DNA from: Marinithermus hydrothermalis DSM 14884
GTDB lineage: Bacteria > Deinococcota > Deinococci > Deinococcales > Marinithermaceae
Direction of reading: 5' to 3'
Assembly (NCBI RefSeq): GCF_000195335.1
Contig: NC_015387.1
Coordinates: forward strand, 125,001 to 189,000
Length of the DNA: 64,000 nt
The position numbers and the translations under genes were made by a program. The notes under the pieces are model-generated. The model made no database searches and was not told the DNA's origin. It worked only from the letters and a program-made list of their open reading frames with translations. This document shows, one piece after another, positions 1 to 7,517 of the stretch (its first letter is position 1; every line of letters begins with the position of its first letter).

Positions 1-88
1 CCATACTGGAGGGGTTTAGGGACGACCCCACCCCCCTTGCGTTACCGGTTCCGGGCCCGCGAGGCAGGTGGGTCCCGGAAAGGAATGC

Positions 89-1642
89 ATGCAGTTTAAC
101 GAACTTTCTTTAAAGCCGGAGGTGCAGCAAGCCCTTCGCGAGCGTGGGTTCACCACGCTGACCCCGGTCCAGGCCGCTACCCTACCCCACGCCCTCGAGG
201 GCCGGGACGTGATCGCGCAGGCCCGTACCGGCACCGGCAAGACCCTGGCGTTTGCCCTGCCGATCGCGGAGCGCCTCGAGCCCGCACGCGCTAAGGGGCG
301 CGCCCCGCGTGCCTTGGTGCTGGCGCCCACGCGGGAGCTGGCCCTCCAGGTAGCGGGGGAGCTGGACTGGGCCGCGCCGCACCTCGAGGTCCTCACGGTT
401 TATGGGGGGACCGGGTACGGGCAGCAGGCCCAGGCTTTGCGCCGGGGGTGTGACGTGGTGGTGGCTACGCCGGGGCGGGCCTTGGATTACCTGAGGCGGG
501 GCGTGCTGGACCTTGCCCGCGTGGAGGTCGTGGTGCTGGACGAGGCGGACGAGATGCTCTCCATGGGGTTCGAGGAGGACGTGGAAGCCTTGCTCGCCGC
601 GGCGGTCTCCGCGCGCCAGACCCTGGTGTTTTCCGCGACGATGCCGTCTTGGGCGCGTCGTTTGGCTGAGCGACACCTGAAGGATCCTTTTGTGGCGAAC
701 CTCGTGAAGGACGAGGCCGTGACGTACCGCGAGCTCGCGATCGAAGCGCCGACCGCGACACGCATAGCGGTGCTTTCGGACGTGCTGCACGCGTACGGGG
801 CGGGCCGTGCGATCGTCTTTACCCGCACCAAGGCGGAGACGGACGCGTTGGCTACGGCCCTCGCGGGGAGGCGGCATGCGGCGGAGGCGGTGCACGGGGA
901 CCTTAGCCAGGCTGCGCGGGAGCGCGTGGTGGCCCGTTTCCGCAAGGGGCTGGTGCGGGTGCTGGTCGCGACGGACGTCGCCGCGCGCGGCCTGGACGTG
1001 CCTGAGGTCGAGCTGGTGGTGCACTACCGCTTGCCGGAGCGGGTGGAGGTGTACCAGCACCGTTCCGGCCGGACCGGACGGGCGGGCCGTACGGGCACGG
1101 TGGTGTTGCTGTATGGCCCGCGCGAGCGGCGGACGGTGGCGGACCTCGAGCGCGCCTTGCGCCGGCGGTTCGAGCGCCTTGCGCCTCCCACCCCTGGAGA
1201 GGTGCAGCGCGCGCAGCTGGCCGCGCTGCTCCAGCGCGCGGCGGCTCAGCCCGAAGCGGACCGAGCGGTGTGGCGGGAGGTGGCGCGGGACTGGGTGGCC
1301 CGCGGGGACACCGAGTCCCTCGCGGGGTTGCTCGCGATGCTCCTTGGAGGCGCCCCGCCCCAACGGAGCCTCCTGACCGGGGAGGAGGGCTGGGTGACCC
1401 TCGAGCTTAAAGGGCGTAACCTCACGACCGCGCGGGTGGTGGGGGCGTTGCGGCACGCGGGAGCGGGGGAGGTCGGCCGGGTGAGCGTGGGGAGTACCGC
1501 TGCGGTGGCGTACGCGGACCTCAGGCCCGCGGACCTCGAGACGCTGGACGCGAACGCGGCGCGGGGGATCGCGATGCGTGTGGCGGAGGCGGTGCAGACC
1601 GAACCGCGCCCTGTACGGCCTCGCCGTGCGGTAGCGCGGTAG
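89..1642 (+). CDS. DEAD-box ATP-dependent RNA helicase, Hera-like
   Basis: 517-residue RNA helicase. The RecA-like core has motif I ARTGTGKT near residues 45-52, Ia PTREL, DEAD in VLDEADEML near 150, the SAT motif (SATMP) near 185 and motif VI HRSGRTGR near 325. About 150 further residues follow, including a small alpha/beta segment (GWVTLELKGRNL onward) that fits the RNA-binding domain of Thermus Hera, which is about 510 residues long and unwinds structured RNA at low temperature. The ATG at 89 is preferred over the upstream in-frame GTG at 68 because AAAGGA lies just before it and it begins the usual DEAD-box N-terminus (F..L.L.P). A terminator follows at 1657-1684. The family is certain; the Hera assignment rests on the C-terminal extension. 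Confidence 0.93.
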   Translation: MQFNELSLKPEVQQALRERGFTTLTPVQAATLPHALEGRDVIAQARTGTGKTLAFALPIAERLEPARAKGRAPRALVLAPTRELALQVAGELDWAAPHLEVLTVYGGTGYGQQAQALRRGCDVVVATPGRALDYLRRGVLDLARVEVVVLDEADEMLSMGFEEDVEALLAAAVSARQTLVFSATMPSWARRLAERHLKDPFVANLVKDEAVTYRELAIEAPTATRIAVLSDVLHAYGAGRAIVFTRTKAETDALATALAGRRHAAEAVHGDLSQAARERVVARFRKGLVRVLVATDVAARGLDVPEVELVVHYRLPERVEVYQHRSGRTGRAGRTGTVVLLYGPRERRTVADLERALRRRFERLAPPTPGEVQRAQLAALLQRAAAQPEADRAVWREVARDWVARGDTESLAGLLAMLLGGAPPQRSLLTGEEGWVTLELKGRNLTTARVVGALRHAGAGEVGRVSVGSTAAVAYADLRPADLETLDANAARGIAMRVAEAVQTEPRPVRPRRAVAR

Positions 1643-1656
1643 GGTGTTAGGTGGTG

Positions 1657-1684
1657 AACGCCCCGGGGTGAGCCCCGGGGCGTT
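1657..1684. terminator. intrinsic terminator between helicase and azoreductase
   Basis: Perfect 12-bp GC-rich stem (AACGCCCCGGGG and its complement) around a TGAG loop, followed by GTGTTT. It lies between convergent genes and can serve both strands. Confidence 0.75.
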
Positions 1685-1699
1685 GTGTTTGCTGGGGGG

Positions 1700-2344
1700 T
1701 TAGGCCCCGACGGGTTCCGCGAGCTTTCGCGCGAGCGCGGCGGCTTGATCGAGGGCTTCTTGGATGATGGATTGGGCGCGGTCGGGGTGCTGGTTCATGC
1801 CTTCGGCGATGACGGTGTGCACGTCGGTGATCCCGATGAAGTTGAGGGCGGCGCGGAGGTAGCTTTGGGTGTGCTCGAAGGCATTCATGGGCGGGGTGGA
1901 GTACACGCCGCCGCGCGCTTCGAGGATCACCGCGGTTTTACCTTTGGCGAGGCCTTCGAATCCGGACTCGGTGTAGCGGAAGGTCTTGCCGGCCACGATG
2001 ACCGCGTCCATGTAGGCCTTGAGGAGGGGGGGGTAGCCGAAGTTCCACATGGGCGCGGCGAAGACGATGAGGTCGCTCGCGAGGAACTCTTCGACGAGTT
2101 CGTTGAGCCGGGCGGTCTTCGCGGCTTCCGTTTCGGTAAGGGGAGTGTTTTGGGCGAGTTTGTTCCAGGCGTTGAAGACGTCGGCGTCCAGGAGGGGAAG
2201 GTGGGTGGCGTACAGGTCGAGTTCGGTGATCTGGGCGTTGGGGTTGGCGGTGCGGTAGGCCTCGAGGAAACGCTGGCCGAGCTGGAGGGAGACGGACTGA
2301 TCGAGGGGTTTGGGGTTCGCTTTGACGTACAGGACGTTTCGCAT
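1700..2344 (-). CDS. azoR: FMN-dependent NADH-azoreductase (flavodoxin-like)
   Basis: 214 residues, the usual length for AzoR. These cytosolic flavoproteins reduce quinones and azo compounds with NAD(P)H and are usually linked to electrophile or quinone stress. Visible family features are the N-terminal beta strand and phosphate-binding segment (VLYVKANPKP), the FMN loop segment PMWNFGYPPLLKAYMD and the following GKTFRY...G. The start ATG is preceded by GAGG eight bases upstream. It is transcribed alone, away from the deformylase gene whose stop lies 113 bp upstream. The quinone versus azo substrate cannot be told from sequence. Confidence 0.9.
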   Translation of the reverse strand: MRNVLYVKANPKPLDQSVSLQLGQRFLEAYRTANPNAQITELDLYATHLPLLDADVFNAWNKLAQNTPLTETEAAKTARLNELVEEFLASDLIVFAAPMWNFGYPPLLKAYMDAVIVAGKTFRYTESGFEGLAKGKTAVILEARGGVYSTPPMNAFEHTQSYLRAALNFIGITDVHTVIAEGMNQHPDRAQSIIQEALDQAAALARKLAEPVGA

Positions 2345-2457
2345 CGTGGTACCTCGCTTCGCGTGTGGGTTTGGGCCTGGGGGATGACCGATCCCAGGCC
2401 GCTATACGATCTAAACCGCTTTACAAAAAAAAAGTTTGTGAGGTGTGTCACCAGGGC

Positions 2458-2994
2458 TTAGCGGGCGTAGGGGCTGTGCGCGCGGTAGCGGCGCTCGAAC
2501 TCCTGGCGCGTAACGATCGTTTTCACGTCCACCACGCGATCGATCGCCAGGATGCCGTCCAAGTGATCGATCTCGTGCTGCAAAAGCTCGGAGAGGTTGT
2601 GCGCCTCGCCAGCCCGCACCTCGTGCCAGGTCCCGCGAAGGTCCTGGTACCGCACGGTGACCTCGCGGTGCCGCTCGACCTGCATGAAAATCGAGAGGAA
2701 GCTCAAGCAAGCGTCCCAGACCACCATCGTTTCCGGGCTTTTCGCGGTGATGGTGGGGTTGATCAAGGGCCAGGGACCGAGCTCGGGCAGGTTCAGGAAG
2801 ACGATGCGTTTAAGGACGCCTATCTGCGGTGCGGCGATCCCCCGGCCGTACGTCGTGGTCGCGCGCCAGTGCGCGAGGGTGTCCCGCAGGTCCTCCACGA
2901 TCCGCGCGACCTCGGGGCTCGTGGGGTCCTCGACCGGTTCGGAAACCTCGCGCAGGAGGGGGTTGCCCAGTTGCAGCACCTCGCGTACCGCCAT
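2458..2994 (-). CDS. def: peptide deformylase
   Basis: 178-residue metalloenzyme that removes the N-formyl group from nascent proteins. Motif 1 is GRGIAAPQIG (50-59), motif 3 is HEIDH (140-144) with its two His ligands and Glu. Motif 2 reads DACLS (94-98) where most deformylases have EGCLS; the metal-binding Cys96 is kept. The reading frame extends far upstream, but the ATG at 2994 starts the conserved N-terminus and has GGGAG before it. It lies 50 bp downstream of the HD-GYP gene on the same strand and may share its transcript. Confidence 0.93.
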   Translation of the reverse strand: MAVREVLQLGNPLLREVSEPVEDPTSPEVARIVEDLRDTLAHWRATTTYGRGIAAPQIGVLKRIVFLNLPELGPWPLINPTITAKSPETMVVWDACLSFLSIFMQVERHREVTVRYQDLRGTWHEVRAGEAHNLSELLQHEIDHLDGILAIDRVVDVKTIVTRQEFERRYRAHSPYAR

Positions 2995-3043
2995 CGCGTC
3001 TCCCGTTACCGTCTTACCGTCTAGTGTAAGGCCTCCGCGAGGG

Positions 3044-4417
3044 CTAGGGGGAGTCCTCGGGGGCGGAGGGCTCGAGGAACGGGAGGCTCGAGGCGGTGGC
3101 CTGGAGGAAGACCTCCCGGTCCTTCCAGATGGGGTCGGTCTTCCAGATCTCGTGGAAGAGCCGGGCCAGCTTGGGGTCGAACTGGATGCCGGCAAGGTCG
3201 AGGATTTCCTGCATGGCTTCCTCGGGGGTCTTGGCTTTTTGGTAGGGGCGGCCGGCGGTCATGGCCTCGTAGGCGTCGGCGAGAGCGACGATGCGCGCCC
3301 ACAAGGGGATTTCGTGGCCGGCGAGGCCGTCGGGGTAGCCGCGGCCGTCCCAGCGCTCGTGGTGGTGCTTGATGATGGGGAAGACCTCGCCGAGGTAGCG
3401 CTCGGCGGGTTTAAGCAGAAAAACCCCGCGCTCGGGGTGGCTTTTGATGATGCGGAACTCCTCCTCGGTGAGGCGGGTGGGTTTGAGGAGGACGGCGTCG
3501 GGGATGCCAATCTTGCCGATGTCGTGGATCTTGCTGCCGAGCTCGATCTTTTTGCGTTCGATTTCGTCGATGCCGGCGGCTTTAGCGAGGTCCACGGCGA
3601 TGGCGGTGACGCGTTCGGAGTGCATGCGGGTGAAGGGGTCTTTGGCGTCCAGGGCCTTCATGAGGAGTTCGATGGTGCTGTCGAAGGCCTCGCGGAGCTT
3701 GACGAACTCGTCCCAGTGGTACCGGGAGTAGTAGAGGGGGATGAGGAAGAGCAGGACCGAGAACCCGCCCCATCCGCCGAGGAGGGGCGGGTCGGCGCTG
3801 TAGAGGCGGGCGAGGAGGAGGGAGACGGGGGAGAGGAGGAGGTAGCTGAGGGCCAGCCAGCTGACGTTTTCTGTCCAGATCTTCCGGAAGGTGGCGCCGG
3901 TGGCCAGGTGAATGGCTACGGAGACTAGGGTGATATTGATGATGAAGAAGGTGAAGGCAGCGAGGGAGATGCCTACGCCGGCGCTGAGGTCGTACCCGCC
4001 CGCGCTGAGGGGCAGGACCTGGGTGAACGTGTAGTACACCAGGGCCGCGAGGCTGGTGGCTATGCCGTTTTGCGTGCGGTTGAACAGGTCCTTGTACCAG
4101 GGGTAATGGGGTTTCCCGAAATCTTTATCGAAGGCGAAGATGAAGACGAGCAGGGGCGGGACCCAGGCGGGGAAGAGGACCACGGCCGCGAGGGCGATGA
4201 TGAACAGGTGGGAGATGGAGGCGTTGAAGGGGAGGGGCACTTTGATTTGCTTGGCCCACAGGACGATCAAGCCCCAGAAGAAGACGTCGTACCAGTGATA
4301 GCTGGTGGCCCGGGGCAGGAACTGATAAAGCGCGAAGTCCAGCGCGAGGAAGGCGAGGAATAGGAAGCCGATGTAGCCCAATACTTTCGGAGGAGCTAAC
4401 GGAACTTTTAACCGCAT
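3044..4417 (-). CDS. membrane-anchored HD-GYP domain protein (probable c-di-GMP phosphodiesterase)
   Basis: 457 residues. The first about 220 are strongly hydrophobic, with roughly six predicted membrane segments and no recognised extracellular sensor. They are followed by an HD-GYP domain containing HSERV, the metal-binding HDIGK...P, the HH pair in IIKHHHERWDG and the signature RGYPDGL. HD-GYP enzymes hydrolyse cyclic di-GMP; all core metal ligands appear present, so activity is likely but not shown. Three c-di-GMP-II riboswitches and a pilus ATPase with MshEN-like repeats occur elsewhere in this window, giving the enzyme plausible local targets. The gene precedes def on the same strand. 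Confidence 0.88.
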   Translation of the reverse strand: MRLKVPLAPPKVLGYIGFLFLAFLALDFALYQFLPRATSYHWYDVFFWGLIVLWAKQIKVPLPFNASISHLFIIALAAVVLFPAWVPPLLVFIFAFDKDFGKPHYPWYKDLFNRTQNGIATSLAALVYYTFTQVLPLSAGGYDLSAGVGISLAAFTFFIINITLVSVAIHLATGATFRKIWTENVSWLALSYLLLSPVSLLLARLYSADPPLLGGWGGFSVLLFLIPLYYSRYHWDEFVKLREAFDSTIELLMKALDAKDPFTRMHSERVTAIAVDLAKAAGIDEIERKKIELGSKIHDIGKIGIPDAVLLKPTRLTEEEFRIIKSHPERGVFLLKPAERYLGEVFPIIKHHHERWDGRGYPDGLAGHEIPLWARIVALADAYEAMTAGRPYQKAKTPEEAMQEILDLAGIQFDPKLARLFHEIWKTDPIWKDREVFLQATASSLPFLEPSAPEDSP

Positions 4418-4483
4418 CTTGGTTCTACTGTAGCAAAAGCGCTTGCGGGTGGGGAGGGCTGCGGCCGGGATAACGGGATAAAA

Positions 4484-4506
4484 GGAAAAAGGGCCGACTG
4501 GCCCTC
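4484..4506 (-). terminator. intrinsic terminator of the small peptide gene
   Basis: On the minus strand the stem AGGGCC-AGTC-GGCCCT is followed by TTTTCCTTTT. It lies about 30 bases after the stop of the 29-residue peptide gene. Confidence 0.8.
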
Positions 4507-4536
4507 TCCTAGTTCGTTACCTTGTTGCCTAGGATT

Positions 4537-4626
4537 TTAGTTCCACTCGAGGCTAGCACCAGCCGCAATCCCGAGCGCCACCAGGCTGAGCACCAGTCCG
4601 AGGAGTTTCGCGAAGGTCTTCTTCAT
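4537..4626 (-). CDS. 29-residue hydrophobic peptide with its own promoter and terminator
   Basis: Reads MKKTFAKLLG, then a hydrophobic Leu/Val/Ala stretch ending ...GASLEWN. This could be one membrane segment or a signal sequence with almost nothing after it. The support is unusually strong for so short a frame: a purine-rich ribosome-binding site (GGAAGGGAGGG) upstream of the ATG, a near-consensus promoter at 4659-4688, and an intrinsic terminator at 4484-4506, making a predicted monocistronic transcript of about 170 nt. I recognise no family. A membrane-acting peptide, small toxin, signalling peptide or regulator of a membrane complex are all possible. Codon use is normal for the genome. 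Confidence 0.6.
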   Translation of the reverse strand: MKKTFAKLLGLVLSLVALGIAAGASLEWN

Positions 4627-4658
4627 TCTGCATCCCTCCCTTCCTTTCGTGTGCCTTG

Positions 4659-4688
4659 AGTATACCTAGTGGGTGCAACCAGTGTCAA
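4659..4688 (-). promoter_or_regulatory. sigma-70/SigA promoter of the small peptide gene
   Basis: Minus strand TTGACA, an 18-base spacer, then TATACT. The -35 is exact and the -10 has one mismatch. Transcription should begin near 4652, giving a leader of about 25 nt. Confidence 0.8.
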
Positions 4689-4689
4689 T

Positions 4690-4930
4690 AGGGAGTAGCT
4701 TATATATACTTAGTAAAATATGTTTCCTAGTCACAATTATTTATATTTGTAAAGCCCCTATAACATCCAGCCCAATCGGAGCCAGATCGAACGCTCCGAC
4801 CGGGGATGCCCTGGAATGCTGTATGGAATTTCAAATCCGGAAATGTCTGACGTATATGGATTCCCCCAAATGGGGGATACCCCAAACGTCCCAATCCATG
4901 ATACAAAGAAAGTTTACGAATCGCTACCAT
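4690..4930. other. A+T-rich intergenic region, no gene seen
   Basis: Markedly A+T-rich compared with the genome. Open frames here lack ribosome-binding sites and genome-like codon use. It contains one copy of the palindromic CCCCYARATGGGGGA element (4863-4877). Confidence 0.5.
4863..4877 (+). promoter_or_regulatory. palindromic CCCCYARATGGGGGA element, copy 1
   Basis: Reads CCCCCAAATGGGGGA with near-perfect dyad symmetry. Two further copies occur at 17854-17868 and 29483-29497, both in promoter regions. Here no good -10 lies at the spacing seen in the other two copies, so its target is unclear. Confidence 0.45.
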
Positions 4931-4934
4931 AAAG

Positions 4935-4964
4935 CACCCTGCGCCTTAATCAAGGCGCAGGGCA
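4935..4964. terminator. intrinsic terminator downstream of glmS
   Basis: 11-bp stem CCCTGCGCCTT with complement around AATC. On the minus strand it is followed by GTGCTTTATGG. It lies 15-45 bases after the glmS stop. Confidence 0.7.
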
Positions 4965-4978
4965 CAAGGATCTAGGGA

Positions 4979-6793
4979 CTACTCCACCGTCACGGACTTC
5001 GCCAGGTTACGCGGCTGATCCACATCCCGCCCCAACAGCACCGCGATCTCGTACGCCAAAAGCTGCAGCGGCACCACGCTCACGATCGGGCTCAAAAGGG
5101 GATGCACCCGCGGCACGTAGATCACATCCTGCGCGAACCGCCGGATCTCCTCGTCCCCGTCCGTCGCCACGGCGATGATATGCCCTCCCCGCGCGCGTAC
5201 CTCCTGCACGTTCGAAAGCGTCTTCTCATAGAGGGGCCCCTCCGTGGCCAGCACCACCACCGGCAGGTGCGGGTCGATCAACGCGATCGGACCGTGCTTC
5301 ATCTCCCCCGCCGGGTACGCCTCCGCGTGAATATAACTGATCTCCTTCAGCTTCAACGCGCCCTCGTACGCCGTAGGCGCCTGAATGTGCCGCCCCAAGA
5401 ACAAGAAATCCGTGGCCTGATGGTACTTCTCCGCCACGTGCGCCACCACATCCCGCCGCTCGAGCACCTCCTCCACCAGCCGGGGCAGGCGGCGCAACTC
5501 CCGCAGCAGCTCGAGCGCCGCCGCCTCCTCCAGCGTGCCTCGAGCCCGCCCCAACCAGATGGCGATCAAGCTCATCGCGGCGAGCATCGCGGTGTAGGCC
5601 TTGGTGGAGGCCACGCCGATCTCCGGCCCCGCGTGAATGTACAGCGTGGCGTCGGTCTCCCGGGTGATCGTCGAGCCCTTCGCGTTGATCACCCCGAGGC
5701 TTTTCGCGCCCCGGCGCTTGGCCTCGCGCAAGGCCTCGAGGGTGTCCACCGTCTCCCCGGACTGGCTGATCACGATGGCCAGGGTGCGTTCGTCCACGAC
5801 CGGGTCGCGGTACCGGTACTCGCTCGCGATCTCCGCCTCCACCGGGATGCGGGCCAAAGCCTCGATCAGGTACTTGCCCACCCACCCTGCGTAGAACGCG
5901 GTGCCGCACGCGATGACGTGCACCCGATCGAACGCGTGCGGGTCCAGCTCAATCCCCAGCGCGACCTCGGCGTTTTCCTCGTGGAGCCGCCCACCCAGCG
6001 TGTTCTGCAGCGCGGTCGGCTGTTCGAAGATCTCCTTGAGCATGTAGTGCGGGTACCCCCCCTTCTCCGCGTCCTCGAGGCTCCACTCCACCTCGACGAC
6101 CTCGCGCTCGAGGGGCGCGCCCTTGAGGTCCGTGACCCGCACCGCGTCGCGCGTGATGACGGCCATGTCCCCGTCGTGCAGGAAGATCACCCGGCGGGTG
6201 TAGGGGAGCAGGGCCGGCACGTCCGAGGCCACGAGGTTCTCCCCTTCCCCGAGCCCGATCACGAGGGGGCTCACGGTGCGGGCCACCACGATCTCCTCGT
6301 GGTTCTGATGCGCGACCACGATGGCGTACGCGCCCTGCACCTCGGCGAGCGCGGCGCGCACCGCGGCCTCGAGGTCCCCCTGGTAGTGCTCCTCGATGAG
6401 GTGCGCGAGGACCTCGCTGTCCGTCTCGCTCGCGAAGGTGTGCCCGCGCTCGAGGAGGCGTTCCTTTAGGGGGAGGTAGTTCTCGATGATCCCGTTGTGG
6501 ATCACCACAAGCTCCCCACGCTCGGTGGGGTGGGGGTGGGCGTTGGCGTCGGTGGGGGGGCCGTGCGTGGCCCAGCGGGTGTGCCCCACGCCGAGGTGGC
6601 CCTTGAGGGGCGTTTCTTCAAGGGCACCGGCGAGGACCGAGAGCTTCCCGGCTTTTTTCGTGACGTGCAGCCGGCCGTCCGCCTTGATGGCAACGCCGGC
6701 CGAGTCGTACCCGCGGTACTCCAAGCGCCTGAGTCCGTCGATCAGGACGTCCGTTGCGTTCCGAAAACCGATGTATCCAACGATTCCGCACAT
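4979..6793 (-). CDS. glmS: glutamine-fructose-6-phosphate aminotransferase (isomerizing)
   Basis: 604 residues, the standard length. It converts fructose-6-phosphate and glutamine to glucosamine-6-phosphate, the first step towards UDP-GlcNAc for peptidoglycan. It begins MCGIVGYIG, so Cys2 is the catalytic nucleophile of the glutaminase domain, with LEYRGYDSAG, HTRWATHG and HNGIIEN following. Two SIS domains follow (ISQSGETVDTLEALREAK; GRHIQAPTAYEGALKLKEISY), and the protein ends KSVTVE as usual. A leader of about 470 bases with strong secondary structure precedes the gene, suggesting control at RNA level. Confidence 0.97.
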   Translation of the reverse strand: MCGIVGYIGFRNATDVLIDGLRRLEYRGYDSAGVAIKADGRLHVTKKAGKLSVLAGALEETPLKGHLGVGHTRWATHGPPTDANAHPHPTERGELVVIHNGIIENYLPLKERLLERGHTFASETDSEVLAHLIEEHYQGDLEAAVRAALAEVQGAYAIVVAHQNHEEIVVARTVSPLVIGLGEGENLVASDVPALLPYTRRVIFLHDGDMAVITRDAVRVTDLKGAPLEREVVEVEWSLEDAEKGGYPHYMLKEIFEQPTALQNTLGGRLHEENAEVALGIELDPHAFDRVHVIACGTAFYAGWVGKYLIEALARIPVEAEIASEYRYRDPVVDERTLAIVISQSGETVDTLEALREAKRRGAKSLGVINAKGSTITRETDATLYIHAGPEIGVASTKAYTAMLAAMSLIAIWLGRARGTLEEAAALELLRELRRLPRLVEEVLERRDVVAHVAEKYHQATDFLFLGRHIQAPTAYEGALKLKEISYIHAEAYPAGEMKHGPIALIDPHLPVVVLATEGPLYEKTLSNVQEVRARGGHIIAVATDGDEEIRRFAQDVIYVPRVHPLLSPIVSVVPLQLLAYEIAVLLGRDVDQPRNLAKSVTVE

Positions 6794-7266
6794 GGGTCAA
6801 ACTCCAAACCGTGCTTGGGTTGAGGGATCCTGGGGCCTACGAGGGGCGTAAGGAACGGCTCACGGCACACCCGCCGCGCGCGGCGCGCGCCGTTCGTGTA
6901 CACCCCCATCTTGTGCAGCGTGCGGGCTTGGATCGCTCACTGGACCCTGCCCCGCGGTTGTCCCGCCCTCACGGGCATGGCTTTCCCTTGGGGCTTTCAT
7001 GAGCGGGAGGGAGGGGTCCGGCCCCCTGGCGGCATCCGCGGAATCCTTCGACCTTTCCCGGGAACTCCCGGTTATCCCTCGGGCTGGCCGGCTTTCACCA
7101 GGAGTACAGCGAATCCTCATGAGGGTTCGCGTTCCGGTGTACGCTACCAGCCGTTTGGGTCCGCCACCTCGTAAGGTGAGCGTTGCGTGGCTCACCCCCT
7201 GCGCTCCCCGCGGTTAAGCGTTCTCACCTCCTCTCCCCCTTGCTCGCCCCTACCGGGGGCACCGTT
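6794..7266 (-). promoter_or_regulatory. long structured 5' leader region of glmS
   Basis: No protein gene is supported here. A -10 candidate TATACT (minus strand, 7267-7272) would start a leader of about 470 nt. Stable hairpins include 7175-7196 (7-bp GGTGAGC stem) and a branched one at 7090-7152 whose tip pairs 7109-7116 with 7123-7130. A very GC-rich CG-repeat hairpin lies near 6880. A glmS ribozyme or another cis-acting RNA is possible, but I could not fit the canonical glmS ribozyme core, so no class is assigned. An independent non-coding RNA is also possible. Confidence 0.4.
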
Positions 7267-7304
7267 AGTATACTCAAAGGGCGGAAGATTAAAAGTAAAT
7301 GTGC

Positions 7305-7333
7305 TTGACAGCCTAGTGGGATCTGGGTAGTAT
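7305..7333 (+). promoter_or_regulatory. slpA promoter
   Basis: TTGACA (7305-7310), 17-base spacer, TAGTAT (7328-7333). Transcription would begin near 7340, leaving a leader of about 178 nt before slpA. Confidence 0.8.
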
Positions 7334-7339
7334 GCATCC

Positions 7340-7517
7340 TGGATGCGTCTTGGCAAGACCCGAGCACTCTATTCCCGTCGCACCTTTGCTCGCGAGGGTC
7401 TTGTTTTGGCGTATCTGGCGCGGGCAACGTCTTGATTCGGGAGAGGAAACACGGCAACTCGCCCCGAGCCTTGCACCTCCCGCGTCGCAGGAAATCTTTT
7501 AGGAGGTGTAGGCAAGT
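7340..7517 (+). promoter_or_regulatory. structured 5' untranslated leader of slpA
   Basis: Long leader between promoter and start. Hairpin 7354-7403 pairs CAAGACCC with GGGTCTTG and GAGCA with TGCTC and is followed by a T-rich run. A strong AGGAGGTG site precedes the ATG. Long leaders ahead of S-layer genes in Thermus thermophilus are known to control stability and translation; the same role here is inferred. Confidence 0.55.

Noticed and set aside
4673-4975. 100-residue frame on the plus strand
   Set aside because: It overlaps the peptide promoter and the glmS terminator, has no ribosome-binding site and unusual codon use.
7090-7152. Possible cobalamin or c-di-AMP (ydaO) riboswitch in the glmS leader
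   Set aside because: GGTGAAAGCC and GGCGGACCCAAA resemble pieces of those classes, but the rest of each consensus is missing or out of order.
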